NCBI RefSeq assembly: GCF_019186785.1
Contig: NZ_CP066557.1
Span: forward strand, 496,001 to 560,000
Direction: 5' to 3'
DNA: 64,000 bases
From: Neoehrlichia mikurensis
GTDB taxonomy: Bacteria > Pseudomonadota > Alphaproteobacteria > Rickettsiales > Anaplasmataceae
Within the stretch, counting starts at the first letter, position 1, and each line of letters starts with the position of its first letter. The notes under the pieces were generated by a model. That model ran no database searches. It was not told the origin of the DNA and saw nothing but the letters and a program-made list of their open reading frames with translations. Both the position numbers and the translations under genes were made by a program. Of the stretch, positions 37,498-47,640 are shown one piece after another.

Positions 37498-39603
37498 TTA
37501 TGCATTTTCAATTTTGCTAAAATCTATAAGCAGATTAAAAACTTGAAGTGCATTAAAAATAGCAAAAAATCTATTTTTATATAAGTTTGCATTTTTAACA
37601 TCACATACTTTTACTTTATCCATAAAATTATTAACAGTATTACTAAAGAAATATAAGCTACTTAAAGAATTTTTAAAGTCATTGACCTTTAAAAAAGTTT
37701 TTATTTTTTTTTTATAGCTTTTTATATCATAATATAGTGATAGTTCATATTCTTCAATAAAATACTTTTTATTAATTATATATCTTTGGTATATACTTTT
37801 TTTATTATTTATAATTATTTTATCTTTAGTAATGATGTTATTTATTCTTTTATAAGCCTTAAGTATTTCTATTCCTTCTTTATTTTTTATATACTTATCT
37901 ATAATTAACGCTTTTTGTGTTTCTACTAGTAGATCATGAATTTGATTTTGTTCTATAATAGCGTTTATTATACTATAATTAATCATTTTTTCTTTGAGTA
38001 TCATTTTGAATCTACTAAGACAAAAATTAAATACTGTCTCCATTAAATTTTTTTGACTATTCTTTAAATTCTTATTAAAATAGTTAATATATAAAGATAT
38101 AGATTTTTCTAAAAGAAGCTTTATTGGTATATTTAATTCGTTTTCAATTATAATTCTTATTAAACTTGTAGCTGTTCTTTTTAAAGCAAAAGGATCTCTT
38201 GATCCTGATGATTTTTCATTTGCCAGTATTAATCCTACAAGATTATCAGTTTTATCTGCAATAGCAACAGCAACTGATATGGGCGAAAATGGACATTTTT
38301 CTTCTGAATTTTCAGGTTTATAGTGCTCAGCAATTGCGTTACAAATTTCTTCAGGTTCTCCAAAATATTCTGCATAATATTTTCCCATTAATCCTTGAAG
38401 TTCTGGAAATTCTTTTACTATTAATGTTGATAAGTCAGCTTTTGATAATAGAGATGCTCTTTCAACTTTCATTAAAGAAGAACGAGGTATCCATATGGAA
38501 ATATACTTTGCTAATATAGCCATACGATTTACTTTATCAATTAAAGTACCTAATTTTGTATGAAATAATATATTACTTAAACATTGTTTATAATGATCCA
38601 TGCTAAATTTTTTATCTTGATTAATTAAAAAATCAGCATCAGTTAACCTTGCATTTAACACTTTTTCGTGTCCATGTATTATATTTTTATTTACTATACT
38701 AGCTATAGTAATAAAATGTGTAATCTTGTTATTGTTAAAAACTGCTAAATATCTTTGGTGATTATGCATTACACATAAAATGACTTCCTTTGGTAAATTT
38801 ATAAATTTTTGATTTACTTTTCCCATTATTACAATTGGATATTCTATACTTCCATTTAATTCATTAATTAATTTGTCATTTTTTTCACAAGTTAATTTTT
38901 TACTAAAAGTTAACTCATGGATTTGATCTAATATAAATTTTAATCTTTTATCTTGATTTAACATTACATATTTCTTTTTAAGATTTGTATAGTAATCATT
39001 AATGCTATTAATCGTAAAAAATTTGTTATCTGATAGAAATTTATTTCCAATAGTTTTATTATTGGATATTAATTCTGCAAATTTTATATGTAATGGGTTA
39101 TTATCAATTATACATAAAATATTTACTATTGGACGTACCCAATATTCCTTTTTATCTCCCCATTTCATTTTTTTTTCCCATGGGAAATTTTTCATCATGC
39201 TTTCTAATATAATACAAATAGAATCTTCTATGTTTACTGAATTGTTATTTACTAATTCAGAAAAATAAAATTTTTCGTTACCAATTTTATGAATACTTAA
39301 TTCATTTAAATTTTTTTTTACTTTTTTTAAAAAATTTTCTATATCCTTTGTATCAGAATTTATGTTTGGACCTTTTACTTTTGTAACACTTTGAATTTCT
39401 TTTGCTTTTATGTCATTTATAATTAACGATATTCTGTTTGATGATATAAAAACTTTTGCTGAACTGAATTCTATGTTATTCTTTTTAAACTTATCCTTAA
39501 TATATAAATTAATATGTGAAATAGCATTAATTTGCATTTTTGGGGGAATTTCTTCTGATAAACATTCAAAAAGTAAATCTGATGGCATATTAATTTTTTC
39601 CAC
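37498..39603 (-). CDS. glyS: Glycyl-tRNA synthetase beta subunit
   Basis: Partner of GlyQ in the tetrameric bacterial enzyme. The 701 residues match the family. Landmarks are LLFECLSEEIPPKMQ at the N-terminus, KVKGPN, PWEKKMKWGDKKEYWVRPI, HNHQRYLAVF, FPELQGLMGKYYAEYFGE and RDPFALKRTATSLIRII. Its start overlaps the end of glyQ by 14 bases, so the pair is translationally linked. Confidence 0.96.
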   Translation of the reverse strand: MEKINMPSDLLFECLSEEIPPKMQINAISHINLYIKDKFKKNNIEFSSAKVFISSNRISLIINDIKAKEIQSVTKVKGPNINSDTKDIENFLKKVKKNLNELSIHKIGNEKFYFSELVNNNSVNIEDSICIILESMMKNFPWEKKMKWGDKKEYWVRPIVNILCIIDNNPLHIKFAELISNNKTIGNKFLSDNKFFTINSINDYYTNLKKKYVMLNQDKRLKFILDQIHELTFSKKLTCEKNDKLINELNGSIEYPIVIMGKVNQKFINLPKEVILCVMHNHQRYLAVFNNNKITHFITIASIVNKNIIHGHEKVLNARLTDADFLINQDKKFSMDHYKQCLSNILFHTKLGTLIDKVNRMAILAKYISIWIPRSSLMKVERASLLSKADLSTLIVKEFPELQGLMGKYYAEYFGEPEEICNAIAEHYKPENSEEKCPFSPISVAVAIADKTDNLVGLILANEKSSGSRDPFALKRTATSLIRIIIENELNIPIKLLLEKSISLYINYFNKNLKNSQKNLMETVFNFCLSRFKMILKEKMINYSIINAIIEQNQIHDLLVETQKALIIDKYIKNKEGIEILKAYKRINNIITKDKIIINNKKSIYQRYIINKKYFIEEYELSLYYDIKSYKKKIKTFLKVNDFKNSLSSLYFFSNTVNNFMDKVKVCDVKNANLYKNRFFAIFNALQVFNLLIDFSKIENA

Positions 39604-40444
39604 TATTTATTTTACTATATAAATTGCAACATGAACTAGCTAGCTTTCTGACACGTAATATATATGATGCGCGTTCATTAACACCTATTACTCCACGAGA
39701 ATCTAGTAAATTTAAAATATGACTAGTTTTTATACAAAAATCATATGCAGCTAAAGGAAGATTTTTTTCTATTAAAAATAAGCACATTTCTTCATTCTTA
39801 TTAAACTGTTCAAATAGAAAATTTACATTATAATAATCTAGTGATAAACATGAAAATTCATATTCTCTTTGTTTAAATATATCTCCATATGTTATTCCTG
39901 AATTATTCCAAATTATATCGTATACATTATCTACATTTTGAATAATCATAGCTATGCGTTCTAAACCGTAAGCTATTTCTCCTGATACTGGCGAACAATC
40001 AATACCACCAATTTGCTGCATGTATGTAAATTGTGTTATTTCCATGCCATTACAAGAAACTTCCCATCCAAGTCCCCATGCTCCAATACTAGGATTTTCC
40101 CAATCATCTTCAATAAATTTTATATCGTATTTTTTTGTAGATATTCCTAACTTATCTAGACTTTTTAAATAATCGTTTTGTAAAGTTTCACATGATGGTT
40201 TTATTATCACTTGATACTGATGATGTTGATATAAACGATTAGGGTTTTTGCTATATCTTCCATCTGATGGTCTAATAACAGGTTGCATATATGATAATTT
40301 TGCAGGAAACTTAGATATAGCAGTAATCGAAGTTGCTGGATGAAGAGTAGCAGCCCCCAGCTCAGAAGTATATGGATGCAATATAATGCAGCCATAACTT
40401 TCCCAATAATCCTGTAATGTTTTTATAATATTCTGAAAATTCAC
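39590..40444 (-). CDS. glyQ: Glycyl-tRNA synthetase alpha subunit
   Basis: Catalytic subunit of the alpha2-beta2 enzyme. The 284 residues are typical. Conserved phrases are LQDYWESYGCIILHPYTSEL, RPSDGRYSKNPNRLYQHHQY, WENPSIGAWGLGWEVSCNGM and ERIAMIIQNVDNVYDI. It is the first gene of glyQ-glyS-dnaJ. Confidence 0.97.
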   Translation of the reverse strand: MNFQNIIKTLQDYWESYGCIILHPYTSELGAATLHPATSITAISKFPAKLSYMQPVIRPSDGRYSKNPNRLYQHHQYQVIIKPSCETLQNDYLKSLDKLGISTKKYDIKFIEDDWENPSIGAWGLGWEVSCNGMEITQFTYMQQIGGIDCSPVSGEIAYGLERIAMIIQNVDNVYDIIWNNSGITYGDIFKQREYEFSCLSLDYYNVNFLFEQFNKNEEMCLFLIEKNLPLAAYDFCIKTSHILNLLDSRGVIGVNERASYILRVRKLASSCCNLYSKINSGKN

Positions 40445-40660
40445 ATATGTTGATATAATATATTACTTTAATATTATATATCTGTAATAAGATTTCTATA
40501 CAAGATTTATTTTATTTATATATACTATTTGTATAAAAGCAAGTTAAAGTTGGTCGATTGGTATTGAATTAGTATAACTATTTTTCTTGCATTTTTGTTA
40601 CGTTTATATAATCATTTACTTAATAAATTGATGATATATATACAGTAAAATTATTTTTAT

Positions 40661-40732
40661 TGGGGTGTTGCCAAGTGGTAAGGCAACGGTTTTTGATACC
40701 GTCATTCGAAGGTTCGATCCCTTCCACCCCAG
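40661..40732 (+). tRNA. tRNA-Gln (anticodon TTG)
   Basis: Acceptor TGGGGTG (40661-40667) pairs with CACCCCA (40725-40731), with discriminator G at 40732. The anticodon stem ACGGT/ACCGT encloses loop TTTTGAT with TTG at 40693-40695. The T arm contains GGTTCGATCC. CCA is not encoded, unlike the tRNA-Leu in this window. Confidence 0.96.
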
Positions 40733-40758
40733 CTCACTTAATTAAGTTTGTAGCAATT

Positions 40759-41397
40759 ATGTTTTTTTATAGATTTATGTTACTTTCTTATATTTTGAGT
40801 AACATGAAGGGTATTTTTTCTAAAATAATTTTTCTTATTATATTTAGCTATCTTGTTTCTGCTACATTAATAATTTTTACAGAAGGAATTTCTGAGATTT
40901 TTATGTATAGAAATCCTAAGAATGTTTATATCTATTCTTTTAATTATTTTAAGTGGTATTATTATAATCTAGATAGCTTAACTTATGGTAGAGTTTTTAA
41001 AATAGGTTTTGCATTTATTGTTCCCTATTTTATACAAATTACTATTTGGAATATAAAATGGAAAGATTTTTTACTACATATTTTTGGATCTATTTTTTTA
41101 AGAAAGGATTATTCAAATAAAGATAATTTATGTTATGATTATGGTTATACGGGAAATGCTAATGATATTTATTTTATAAAAAATTCATTCATGAAAAATA
41201 TTGACTCTTTAATTAACAATATAATATATGAAGTTTTGAACACAAAAAATAAAACATCTTCTAATAGTTGTAATATTGATATTAATTTTATAAAAAATTC
41301 AAATATGAGGAAAATTGAAAGCTTAGTAGATAATATTGTTTATGAAATGCTGATTTTTAATAAAAAAATTCATAATATAGAAGATAATGATAAGTAA
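40759..41397 (+). CDS. Hypothetical membrane protein with an internal duplication
   Basis: No family recognised. The open frame runs back into the tRNA, so translation must begin later: ATG 40759 is used here, with ATG 40777 and 40804 as alternatives. Two hydrophobic segments are visible (IIFLIIFSYLVSATLIIF and FKIGFAFIVPYFIQITIW). The C-terminal cytoplasmic-type part consists of two copies of a 38-residue unit, beginning DIYFIKNSFMKNIDSLINNI (41164) and DINFIKNSNMRKIESLVDNI (41278). Sixteen of the first 20 positions are the same or similar. Lineage-specific (inference). Confidence 0.6.
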   Translation: MFFYRFMLLSYILSNMKGIFSKIIFLIIFSYLVSATLIIFTEGISEIFMYRNPKNVYIYSFNYFKWYYYNLDSLTYGRVFKIGFAFIVPYFIQITIWNIKWKDFLLHIFGSIFLRKDYSNKDNLCYDYGYTGNANDIYFIKNSFMKNIDSLINNIIYEVLNTKNKTSSNSCNIDINFIKNSNMRKIESLVDNIVYEMLIFNKKIHNIEDNDK

Positions 41398-42127
41398 CAA
41401 GAAATATATAGTATATTAATATTTATTATATTGCTGTTAGCAACATAACAATATAACTGTATATTAAAACTTAATGGTATACATTGTAAATTGTTTAGCT
41501 AAATATTAAAAGAATACCTAAAAAACTTATATGTATATATAGCAAGCATTAGTATGAAATTATATTTATCCAATAACATACAATATATGCTTTTATCAAC
41601 AAATATAAAATGCATAAAAATGTATTACAATTTTATAAAGTTCAAAAATATAAAGCTTATATTTTTAATATAATAAGATTAGTGTAATAGTAAGCATAAT
41701 ACAATTCATCAATAATATCTTAAAACTTATAACTTTTAAAATAAAATACTAAAGTATCATCACATAAAACATCATTTAATACACTAATATATGCTTTTGT
41801 TAAACATATATCAGTATTTTACTTTATAATGAAAAAAATGGTAACTGAATAATGTATTTATTACTATTAGTAATGTTTTTACTTCAACTTATAGTCCATG
41901 TCATTGTATATTAAATATACTCAAAAACATACTTTGATATTTTTGTTGCATTGCCACATTATATATACATTTATTAAATACTGTTATCAGCATTAAATAC
42001 TGGTTTAAATAATTAAAGCGTTCTACATTAGGTTATATTCTACCAATACAATTGTATGTGATAAATTTTTACGTATAAAATTTCATTGAATTTAAGCATG
42101 TATTTTTCATATAAAATATCTTATAAC
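41398..42127. other. AT-rich gap, nothing recognised
   Basis: 730 bases between the convergent hypothetical gene and ubiH, with stops in all frames. A 20-codon hydrophobic frame starting near 41851 is too short to support. Confidence 0.5.
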
Positions 42128-43300
42128 TTAATTTAAAATTCCTATTCCCATTGCATGTTTTATTAAAATTTTTTTTAAAATTGGTGAATTTTCAATAGAA
42201 AACATACCAATATTTCTTATAATTTTTATTATACATGACTTATTGGAGAATATTGCATTTAATCCTGTTGTAGCAAAAGTCATAGAAAAATTATCAAAAT
42301 ATCTATCACGACAAATGTTTTGTAAAATATAATCACTACCAATATCAATGCCGTTTATGATTGCACTTTCTATATTACTTATTAATCTATCAATATCTCT
42401 TAATCCTAAATTTAACCCTTGTCCTGCTATTGGATGTATACAATGTGCGGCATCACCTATTAGTATTGTTCTATTTTTATACATTTTTTTAGCAAAAGTA
42501 AGAAATACTGGGTAGGATAATATATTACTTTTTAATTTAATATCTTTTAAATAATTTTTACACTTTTTTTGAAGTACAATTTCAAAATCTTCCTTACTTA
42601 ATTTGGTTAGCATTTTTACAATATTGGATTTTTCTGTCCATGCAATTGATGATGTATTATAATTATCCATTGGTAATATTGCTAGTGGACCGTTTGGTAA
42701 AAAATATTCTATAGCAGTATTGTTATGGTTATTTTTATGAGAAATATTACATACAATACAACTTTGTTGAAAATCATATTCAATAGTTGGTATCTTTAGT
42801 AATGTACGCATTCTGGAATTTTTCCCTTCAGCACAAACTATTAGGGATGCTCTTAAAGATTTTTTGTTATTAAGAATTATTTCTGCAAAATCTTCCTTCA
42901 CAGATATAGATTGATATATAGTTGATGTATATATATCAAGTTTTTCAAGATGTTTTTTTAAAATACTAGCTAAGTGATTACCTTCTACAATGTATCCCAT
43001 TGAGTTTTGATGTACAATTTTATCATTATAATGAATTGATATTGGACTATCACTATCATATATTAATATGTCGTGTACTGGGCAATATTTTTTTATATCT
43101 TTCCATATATTAATATTTTGTAAAATTTCTTGAGATTTTTTTGATAAAGCAAATACTTTATTACCTATAGTAGATAATAAACAACTATTAGTGTCTATAA
43201 TTGCTGTTGAAATTCCCTTTTGTGTTAAACCAATACCAGCAATTATTCCATTAACTCCTCCACCTAATACAATAACACTATAATGTAAATGTGAACTCAT
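42128..43300 (-). CDS. ubiH: FAD monooxygenase of the UbiH/UbiF/COQ6 family
   Basis: Ring hydroxylase of ubiquinone synthesis. The FAD-binding GxGxxG is in VIVLGGGVNGIIAGIGL. The DG-type motif is represented by LIVCAEGKNSRMR, with Glu where Asp is usual. The second FAD motif GDAAHCIHPIAGQGLNLGLRD is intact and typical of UbiH/COQ6. Length 390. Which ring position it hydroxylates cannot be told from sequence; alphaproteobacterial members often act on more than one. Confidence 0.85.
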   Translation of the reverse strand: MSSHLHYSVIVLGGGVNGIIAGIGLTQKGISTAIIDTNSCLLSTIGNKVFALSKKSQEILQNINIWKDIKKYCPVHDILIYDSDSPISIHYNDKIVHQNSMGYIVEGNHLASILKKHLEKLDIYTSTIYQSISVKEDFAEIILNNKKSLRASLIVCAEGKNSRMRTLLKIPTIEYDFQQSCIVCNISHKNNHNNTAIEYFLPNGPLAILPMDNYNTSSIAWTEKSNIVKMLTKLSKEDFEIVLQKKCKNYLKDIKLKSNILSYPVFLTFAKKMYKNRTILIGDAAHCIHPIAGQGLNLGLRDIDRLISNIESAIINGIDIGSDYILQNICRDRYFDNFSMTFATTGLNAIFSNKSCIIKIIRNIGMFSIENSPILKKILIKHAMGIGILN

Positions 43301-43319
43301 ATTAAATACGTTGTAGAAT

Positions 43320-43393
43320 GGTGTGTCCGAAGGGATTCGAACCCCTGACCAACAGCTTAGAAGGCTGATGCTCTATCCAGCTGAGCTACGGAC
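43320..43393 (-). tRNA. tRNA-Arg (anticodon TCT)
   Basis: On the reverse strand the acceptor GTGTCCG (43393-43387) pairs with CGGACAC (43327-43321). The D arm reads TAGCTCAGCTGGATAGAGC. The anticodon loop CTTCTAA contains TCT, and the T arm contains GGTTCGAATCC. The position 27-43 pair at the foot of the anticodon stem is T-T. The discriminator is C, and CCA is not encoded. Confidence 0.95.
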
Positions 43394-43942
43394 ACATAAA
43401 CTTTTAGGCTACTATATTTACTAAAATTAGTCAAGTTTGCTAGTTAAAGGTATTTTTGATGTTTTTGTTAAAAAATATTTGTTAATTATAATTAAGGTAA
43501 TTAATTTTATTAAAGTAAATTTTACATCATAAGAGCAGTTTTGACACTTACATTATTTTTTTTGAAAGTTGTAAAGTAAATTACCTAGTGTTGCTATTTT
43601 AATGATTATTTAAAGTTTATTAAAGAAAAAATTGATTTTAAATGTATCGAGTATTGTTATACAATTGCTTTGCATGTACTATTTTTTTTAAGATTAATGT
43701 TTTATTTTTTGTATGACATTTATTACGAGATTTAATTTTATAATAAATTGTATTTAATCTAAATATTAAGTGTTTTATATAATTTTGTAATAATAAAAAA
43801 ACTATTATTGATACCTAAATAGATGGATATTAAAATTATCTGTTATACAATAATTTTTTTCTTAAGGTTTAAAAATTGATTTATTGTTTTTTATAAGCAC
43901 GTTTGCTAATATAAAAGTGTTTTTACATTTAGATTTTAAGAA
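43394..43942. other. AT-rich gap upstream of metK
   Basis: 549 bases with no recognised gene or riboswitch. A SAM-responsive leader was considered because metK follows, but no convincing conserved core was seen. Confidence 0.5.
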
Positions 43943-45142
43943 ATGATTCATTTAGATAAAAATTGCTCCAATTATTTTATTACTAGTGAATCTGTCTCTG
44001 CTGGACATCCTGACAAGATTGCAGATCAAATATCTGATGTAGTTCTTGATTATTGTATTTCTATTAATCCATTTGCCCATGCAGCTATAGAAACTTTAAT
44101 TACAAAAAATAAAGTTATTATTGCTGGAGAAGTTTATGGTGTTGATTTTGATAAGTCTAAAATTGAATTCTTAGTGCGTGAAACAATAAAGGATATAGGA
44201 TATGATAAAAAAGGATTTAATTGGAAAAGTGTTGACATTGATATTCTAATACATGAACAATCACCTGATATAATTATGGGTATAAATATTGGAAAAAATC
44301 AAGGTGCTGGTGATCAAGGAATTATGTATGGCTATGCTATAAATGAAACAAAAAGTTTAATACCTGCCCCTATTTTTTATGCTCATTTAATATTAAAAAA
44401 CATTATGAAGGCAGTTAAAGAACATAAAATTATTGAACTTGGACCAGATGCAAAAACTCAAATTACGTTGTTATATGAAAATAATAAACCTGTTAAAGTG
44501 TCACATTTAGTACTGTCTATTCAGCATTTTGAAGGATTAAGTAATAAACAAATAAAAGAAATAGTTTATCCCTATGTGTTATCTTCTTTACCTCAAGGTT
44601 GGATGTGCTCGAATGAAGACTTTTTAGTTAATCCAACAGGAAGATTTGTTATAGGTGGGCCAGTAAGTGATTGTGGTTTGACAGGAAGAAAAATTATGAT
44701 AGATACTTATGGTGGACATATACCTCATGGAGGAGGGGCTTTTTCTGGAAAAGATCCAAGTAAGGTTGATAGGTCAGCAGCTTATATGGCACGTTATATA
44801 GCTAAAAATATAGTATCTTCTGGGTTAGCAAAAGAATGTCTTGTGCAATTGTCCTATGCTATAGGTATTGCTGATCCTTTGTCATTTGATATTAATACTT
44901 TTAATAAAAATTTTAATAACGAAAAGGTAAAGAAAATTATTCAAGAAAATATAGATTTGTCAATTTATGGAATTTGCAATTATTTAATGCTTTGTAGGCC
45001 TATTTATAGATCTACATCATGCTATGGTCATTTCGGAAGAAATCCTACTAGTTATGGAAATTTTTCATGGGAAAAAGAAGATCTATCACTTATATTATGT
45101 AAAGAATTTCAACTGTATAATTATAGAGAAAATTGTCAATAA
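43943..45142 (+). CDS. metK: S-adenosylmethionine synthetase
   Basis: Makes SAM from methionine and ATP. The 399 residues match the family. Signatures are FITSESVSAGHPDKIADQIS, GAGDQGIMYGYA (ATP site) and GGGAFSGKDPSKVDRSAAY (phosphate-binding loop). It supplies the several SAM-dependent methyltransferases in this window (bioC, trmD, the TPR protein). Its TAA stop overlaps the ftsW ATG by one base. Confidence 0.97.
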   Translation: MIHLDKNCSNYFITSESVSAGHPDKIADQISDVVLDYCISINPFAHAAIETLITKNKVIIAGEVYGVDFDKSKIEFLVRETIKDIGYDKKGFNWKSVDIDILIHEQSPDIIMGINIGKNQGAGDQGIMYGYAINETKSLIPAPIFYAHLILKNIMKAVKEHKIIELGPDAKTQITLLYENNKPVKVSHLVLSIQHFEGLSNKQIKEIVYPYVLSSLPQGWMCSNEDFLVNPTGRFVIGGPVSDCGLTGRKIMIDTYGGHIPHGGGAFSGKDPSKVDRSAAYMARYIAKNIVSSGLAKECLVQLSYAIGIADPLSFDINTFNKNFNNEKVKKIIQENIDLSIYGICNYLMLCRPIYRSTSCYGHFGRNPTSYGNFSWEKEDLSLILCKEFQLYNYRENCQ

Positions 45143-46260
45143 TGAAGGTTATTGATTCATCAATAAGAGGACTATTTAATAGTTGGTACCGTACTGTAGA
45201 TAAGTCTTTTTTCTTTTCAATAATTTTTATGTTGGTTTGTAGTTTAGTTCTAATTTCTTCTGCTGGACCAGTTATTGAAAAAAAAATACTATTACCACAA
45301 AATTATTTTATATCTAGACATTTGCTATATATGTTAATGTCTTTGTGTATTATTATACTGTGTTCATTAATAAACTATTATGTACTAACAAGAATGTCAT
45401 TTATCGGATTATTTTTTGTTATTTGTATTTTAGTTTATATGTTTTTTTTTGGTATTGAGGTAAAAGGTTCAAAAAGGTGGTTGTATATTTTTGGAGCTTC
45501 CATTCAACCTTCTGAATTTGCTAAACCACTTTTTGTTATAGTTACAGCTTATATTCTCTGTAGTAATATATACTATAAATACTATATTTCTTTTTGTATA
45601 TATTTTATCCTCGTAACATTGTTGTTACTTCAGCCAGATTTTAGTATGTCTATAATATTATCTATTACTTGGATTTTGCAGCTATTTTTATGCGGAATAA
45701 ATTATTTATACTTTTTCATTATTGGATCAATATTATTATTGATTGTGTTTTTATGTTGTTATTTTACTCCTTATGTAAGGAATAGAATATATGTATTTTT
45801 TGATCCTTTAAATCATGATAATTTTCAAATCAGTAAATCTATTCAATCTTTTAAAATAGGAAAAATTACAGGCGTAGGTCCAGGTGAAGGAATAGTAAAA
45901 CTTTTATTACCTGACTGTCATACAGATTTTATATTTTCTGTAGCTGCAGAAGAATTTGGAATAATATGTTGTTTATTAATTTTGCTTGTATTTGGGTATA
46001 TATCAGCAAAAATGTGGTATTTTACATATAAAGAAAGTGATATGTTTAGATTATTAACAATAGCTGGTTTATTTTTTCAGTTTTCAACACAGTTTTTAGT
46101 TAACATAGGTGTTGTACTAAATTTATTACCAACAACGGGATTATCCCTTCCGCTTTTAAGTTACGGTGGATCATCTTTATTATCCATAAGCTTTCTTTTA
46201 GGATCTACCATTTCTTTTAATAAGGGTAGGTTAGCAGTAAAAAGAATAATTGTTTATTGA
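45142..46260 (+). CDS. ftsW: Cell division protein FtsW (SEDS family)
   Basis: Polytopic membrane protein of the SEDS glycosyltransferase family, which polymerises lipid II with a partner PBP. I use ATG 45142, overlapping the metK stop in TAATG; a TTG three codons earlier is possible. About ten membrane segments span 372 residues. FtsW-type signatures are VKGSKRWLYIFGASIQPSEF, LLPDCHTDFIFSVAAEEFG and TGLSLPLLSYGGSS. FtsW fits better than RodA by these phrases. Its presence with dap genes is notable for a genus with little or no classical peptidoglycan. Confidence 0.88.
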   Translation: MKVIDSSIRGLFNSWYRTVDKSFFFSIIFMLVCSLVLISSAGPVIEKKILLPQNYFISRHLLYMLMSLCIIILCSLINYYVLTRMSFIGLFFVICILVYMFFFGIEVKGSKRWLYIFGASIQPSEFAKPLFVIVTAYILCSNIYYKYYISFCIYFILVTLLLLQPDFSMSIILSITWILQLFLCGINYLYFFIIGSILLLIVFLCCYFTPYVRNRIYVFFDPLNHDNFQISKSIQSFKIGKITGVGPGEGIVKLLLPDCHTDFIFSVAAEEFGIICCLLILLVFGYISAKMWYFTYKESDMFRLLTIAGLFFQFSTQFLVNIGVVLNLLPTTGLSLPLLSYGGSSLLSISFLLGSTISFNKGRLAVKRIIVY

Positions 46261-46287
46261 ATTTTTCCACAATTGAACAAATATATC

Positions 46288-47301
46288 TTACAAGTAATTT
46301 CGTATTAAAATTTCTAATATTTGAACTGCATTTAATGCTGCACCTTTTCTTAAATTATCTCCTACTACCCACATGCTTAACCCATATGGTACTGTATTAT
46401 CTTTTCTTATTCTTGAAACGTAAATATAATCATCGTTTACGCAATCAATAGGAGTTGCGTATCCTTTATCCTTTCTTCTATCTAATACTAATATTCCAGG
46501 TGCTTCTTCTAAAGCCTTGATAGCTTCTTGTTCTGAAATTTTAGAAGTGAATTCAATATTTAGTGATTCAGAATGGGATACAAATACAGGTACTCTTACA
46601 CATGTAGCACTTATTTGTATTTCTTTATCTAAGATTTTTTGCGTTTCTACTTGCATTTTCCATTCTTCTTTAGTTGAACCATTATTCAGAAAAACATCTA
46701 TATGAGGAATACAATTAAAAGCAATTTGTTTTGTAAATTGCTTAGGAGCTATATTTTTGTTCATAAATATTCCTTTAGTTTGGTTATATAGCTCATCCAT
46801 AGCAGCCTTTCCTGCTCCTGATGTTGATTGATAAGTAGATACTACAACTCTTTTGATTTTGGATATTTGATGTAAAGGATTTAGTACCATTACCATTTGT
46901 ATAGTGGAACAATTTGGATTGGATATTATATATTTCTTTTTATAATTTTGAATATCGTGAGAATTAACTTCAGGAACAATTAACGGCACATCTTCATTCA
47001 TTCTAAAAAGAGAAGAATTATCTATTACTATACACCCTTGTGATGTTACTTTTTCTACATATTGTTCTGCAACTGATGATCCAGTAGCAAATATAGCTAC
47101 ATCAACATTAGAGAAATCATATCCATCTAGTACTCCACAAGAAATTATTTCTTTTTTGCCATAGCTTATTTTTTTTTCAAAAGATTTCTTTGATGCTAGT
47201 GCTATAACATTTTCTACAGGAAATGATTTTTGTGCTAAAATATTAATTGCTACTCTTCCAACATTTCCTGTTGCTCCTACAATAGCTATTTTACAACTCA
47301 C
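46288..47301 (-). CDS. asd: Aspartate-semialdehyde dehydrogenase
   Basis: Reduces aspartyl phosphate to the semialdehyde at the entry to the diaminopimelate pathway. The NADP-binding N-terminus is KIAIVGATGNVGRVAINIL. The catalytic Cys is in SNPNCSTIQMV, followed by VSTYQSTSGAGKAAMDEL. CVRVPVFVSHSES carries the active-site His region. Length 337. It converges on ftsW and follows ybaB on the same strand by 9 bases. Confidence 0.96.
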   Translation of the reverse strand: MSCKIAIVGATGNVGRVAINILAQKSFPVENVIALASKKSFEKKISYGKKEIISCGVLDGYDFSNVDVAIFATGSSVAEQYVEKVTSQGCIVIDNSSLFRMNEDVPLIVPEVNSHDIQNYKKKYIISNPNCSTIQMVMVLNPLHQISKIKRVVVSTYQSTSGAGKAAMDELYNQTKGIFMNKNIAPKQFTKQIAFNCIPHIDVFLNNGSTKEEWKMQVETQKILDKEIQISATCVRVPVFVSHSESLNIEFTSKISEQEAIKALEEAPGILVLDRRKDKGYATPIDCVNDDYIYVSRIRKDNTVPYGLSMWVVGDNLRKGAALNAVQILEILIRNYL

Positions 47302-47310
47302 AGAATTTCT

Positions 47311-47619
47311 CTATATGTTAAATGACATTAGAGAGCTAATAAGATGAGTATTATAATCCGAAGATTTTTTAAAAGCATCATTAAACGCTGCTTTTATTAA
47401 ATCCTCAATTAAAATTGATTTTTCCGATAATAATGAAGGATCAAGTTTAATTTCTTGAACTTGGTAATTTATAATATTAGATAAAGATAGTTTTACTGAT
47501 ACTTTACCTCCAAGAGATGATCCTTCAAAAACCTGCGTTTTTTGATAATTTTGAAACTCAGAAAATTTTTTTTGTATAATATCTTGTAGATTAGAAAATT
47601 GTTGGTTATCGAATGACAT
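47311..47619 (-). CDS. Nucleoid-associated protein of the YbaB/EbfC family
   Basis: Small dimeric DNA-binding protein. The 102 residues begin MSFDNQQFSNLQDIIQKKFS, and the core KVSVKLSLSNIINYQVQEIKLDPSLL matches the family strand-helix pattern. It sits 21 bases after dnaX, the classical dnaX-ybaB arrangement. Its first 27 codons are copied, with the dnaX tail, at 54148-54353. Confidence 0.9.
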   Translation of the reverse strand: MSFDNQQFSNLQDIIQKKFSEFQNYQKTQVFEGSSLGGKVSVKLSLSNIINYQVQEIKLDPSLLSEKSILIEDLIKAAFNDAFKKSSDYNTHLISSLMSFNI

Positions 47620-47640
47620 TTTAATTACCTAGAAAGCTAT

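Noticed and set aside
43394..43942. Possible SAM riboswitch upstream of metK.
   Set aside because: No conserved core or convincing terminator hairpin could be drawn.
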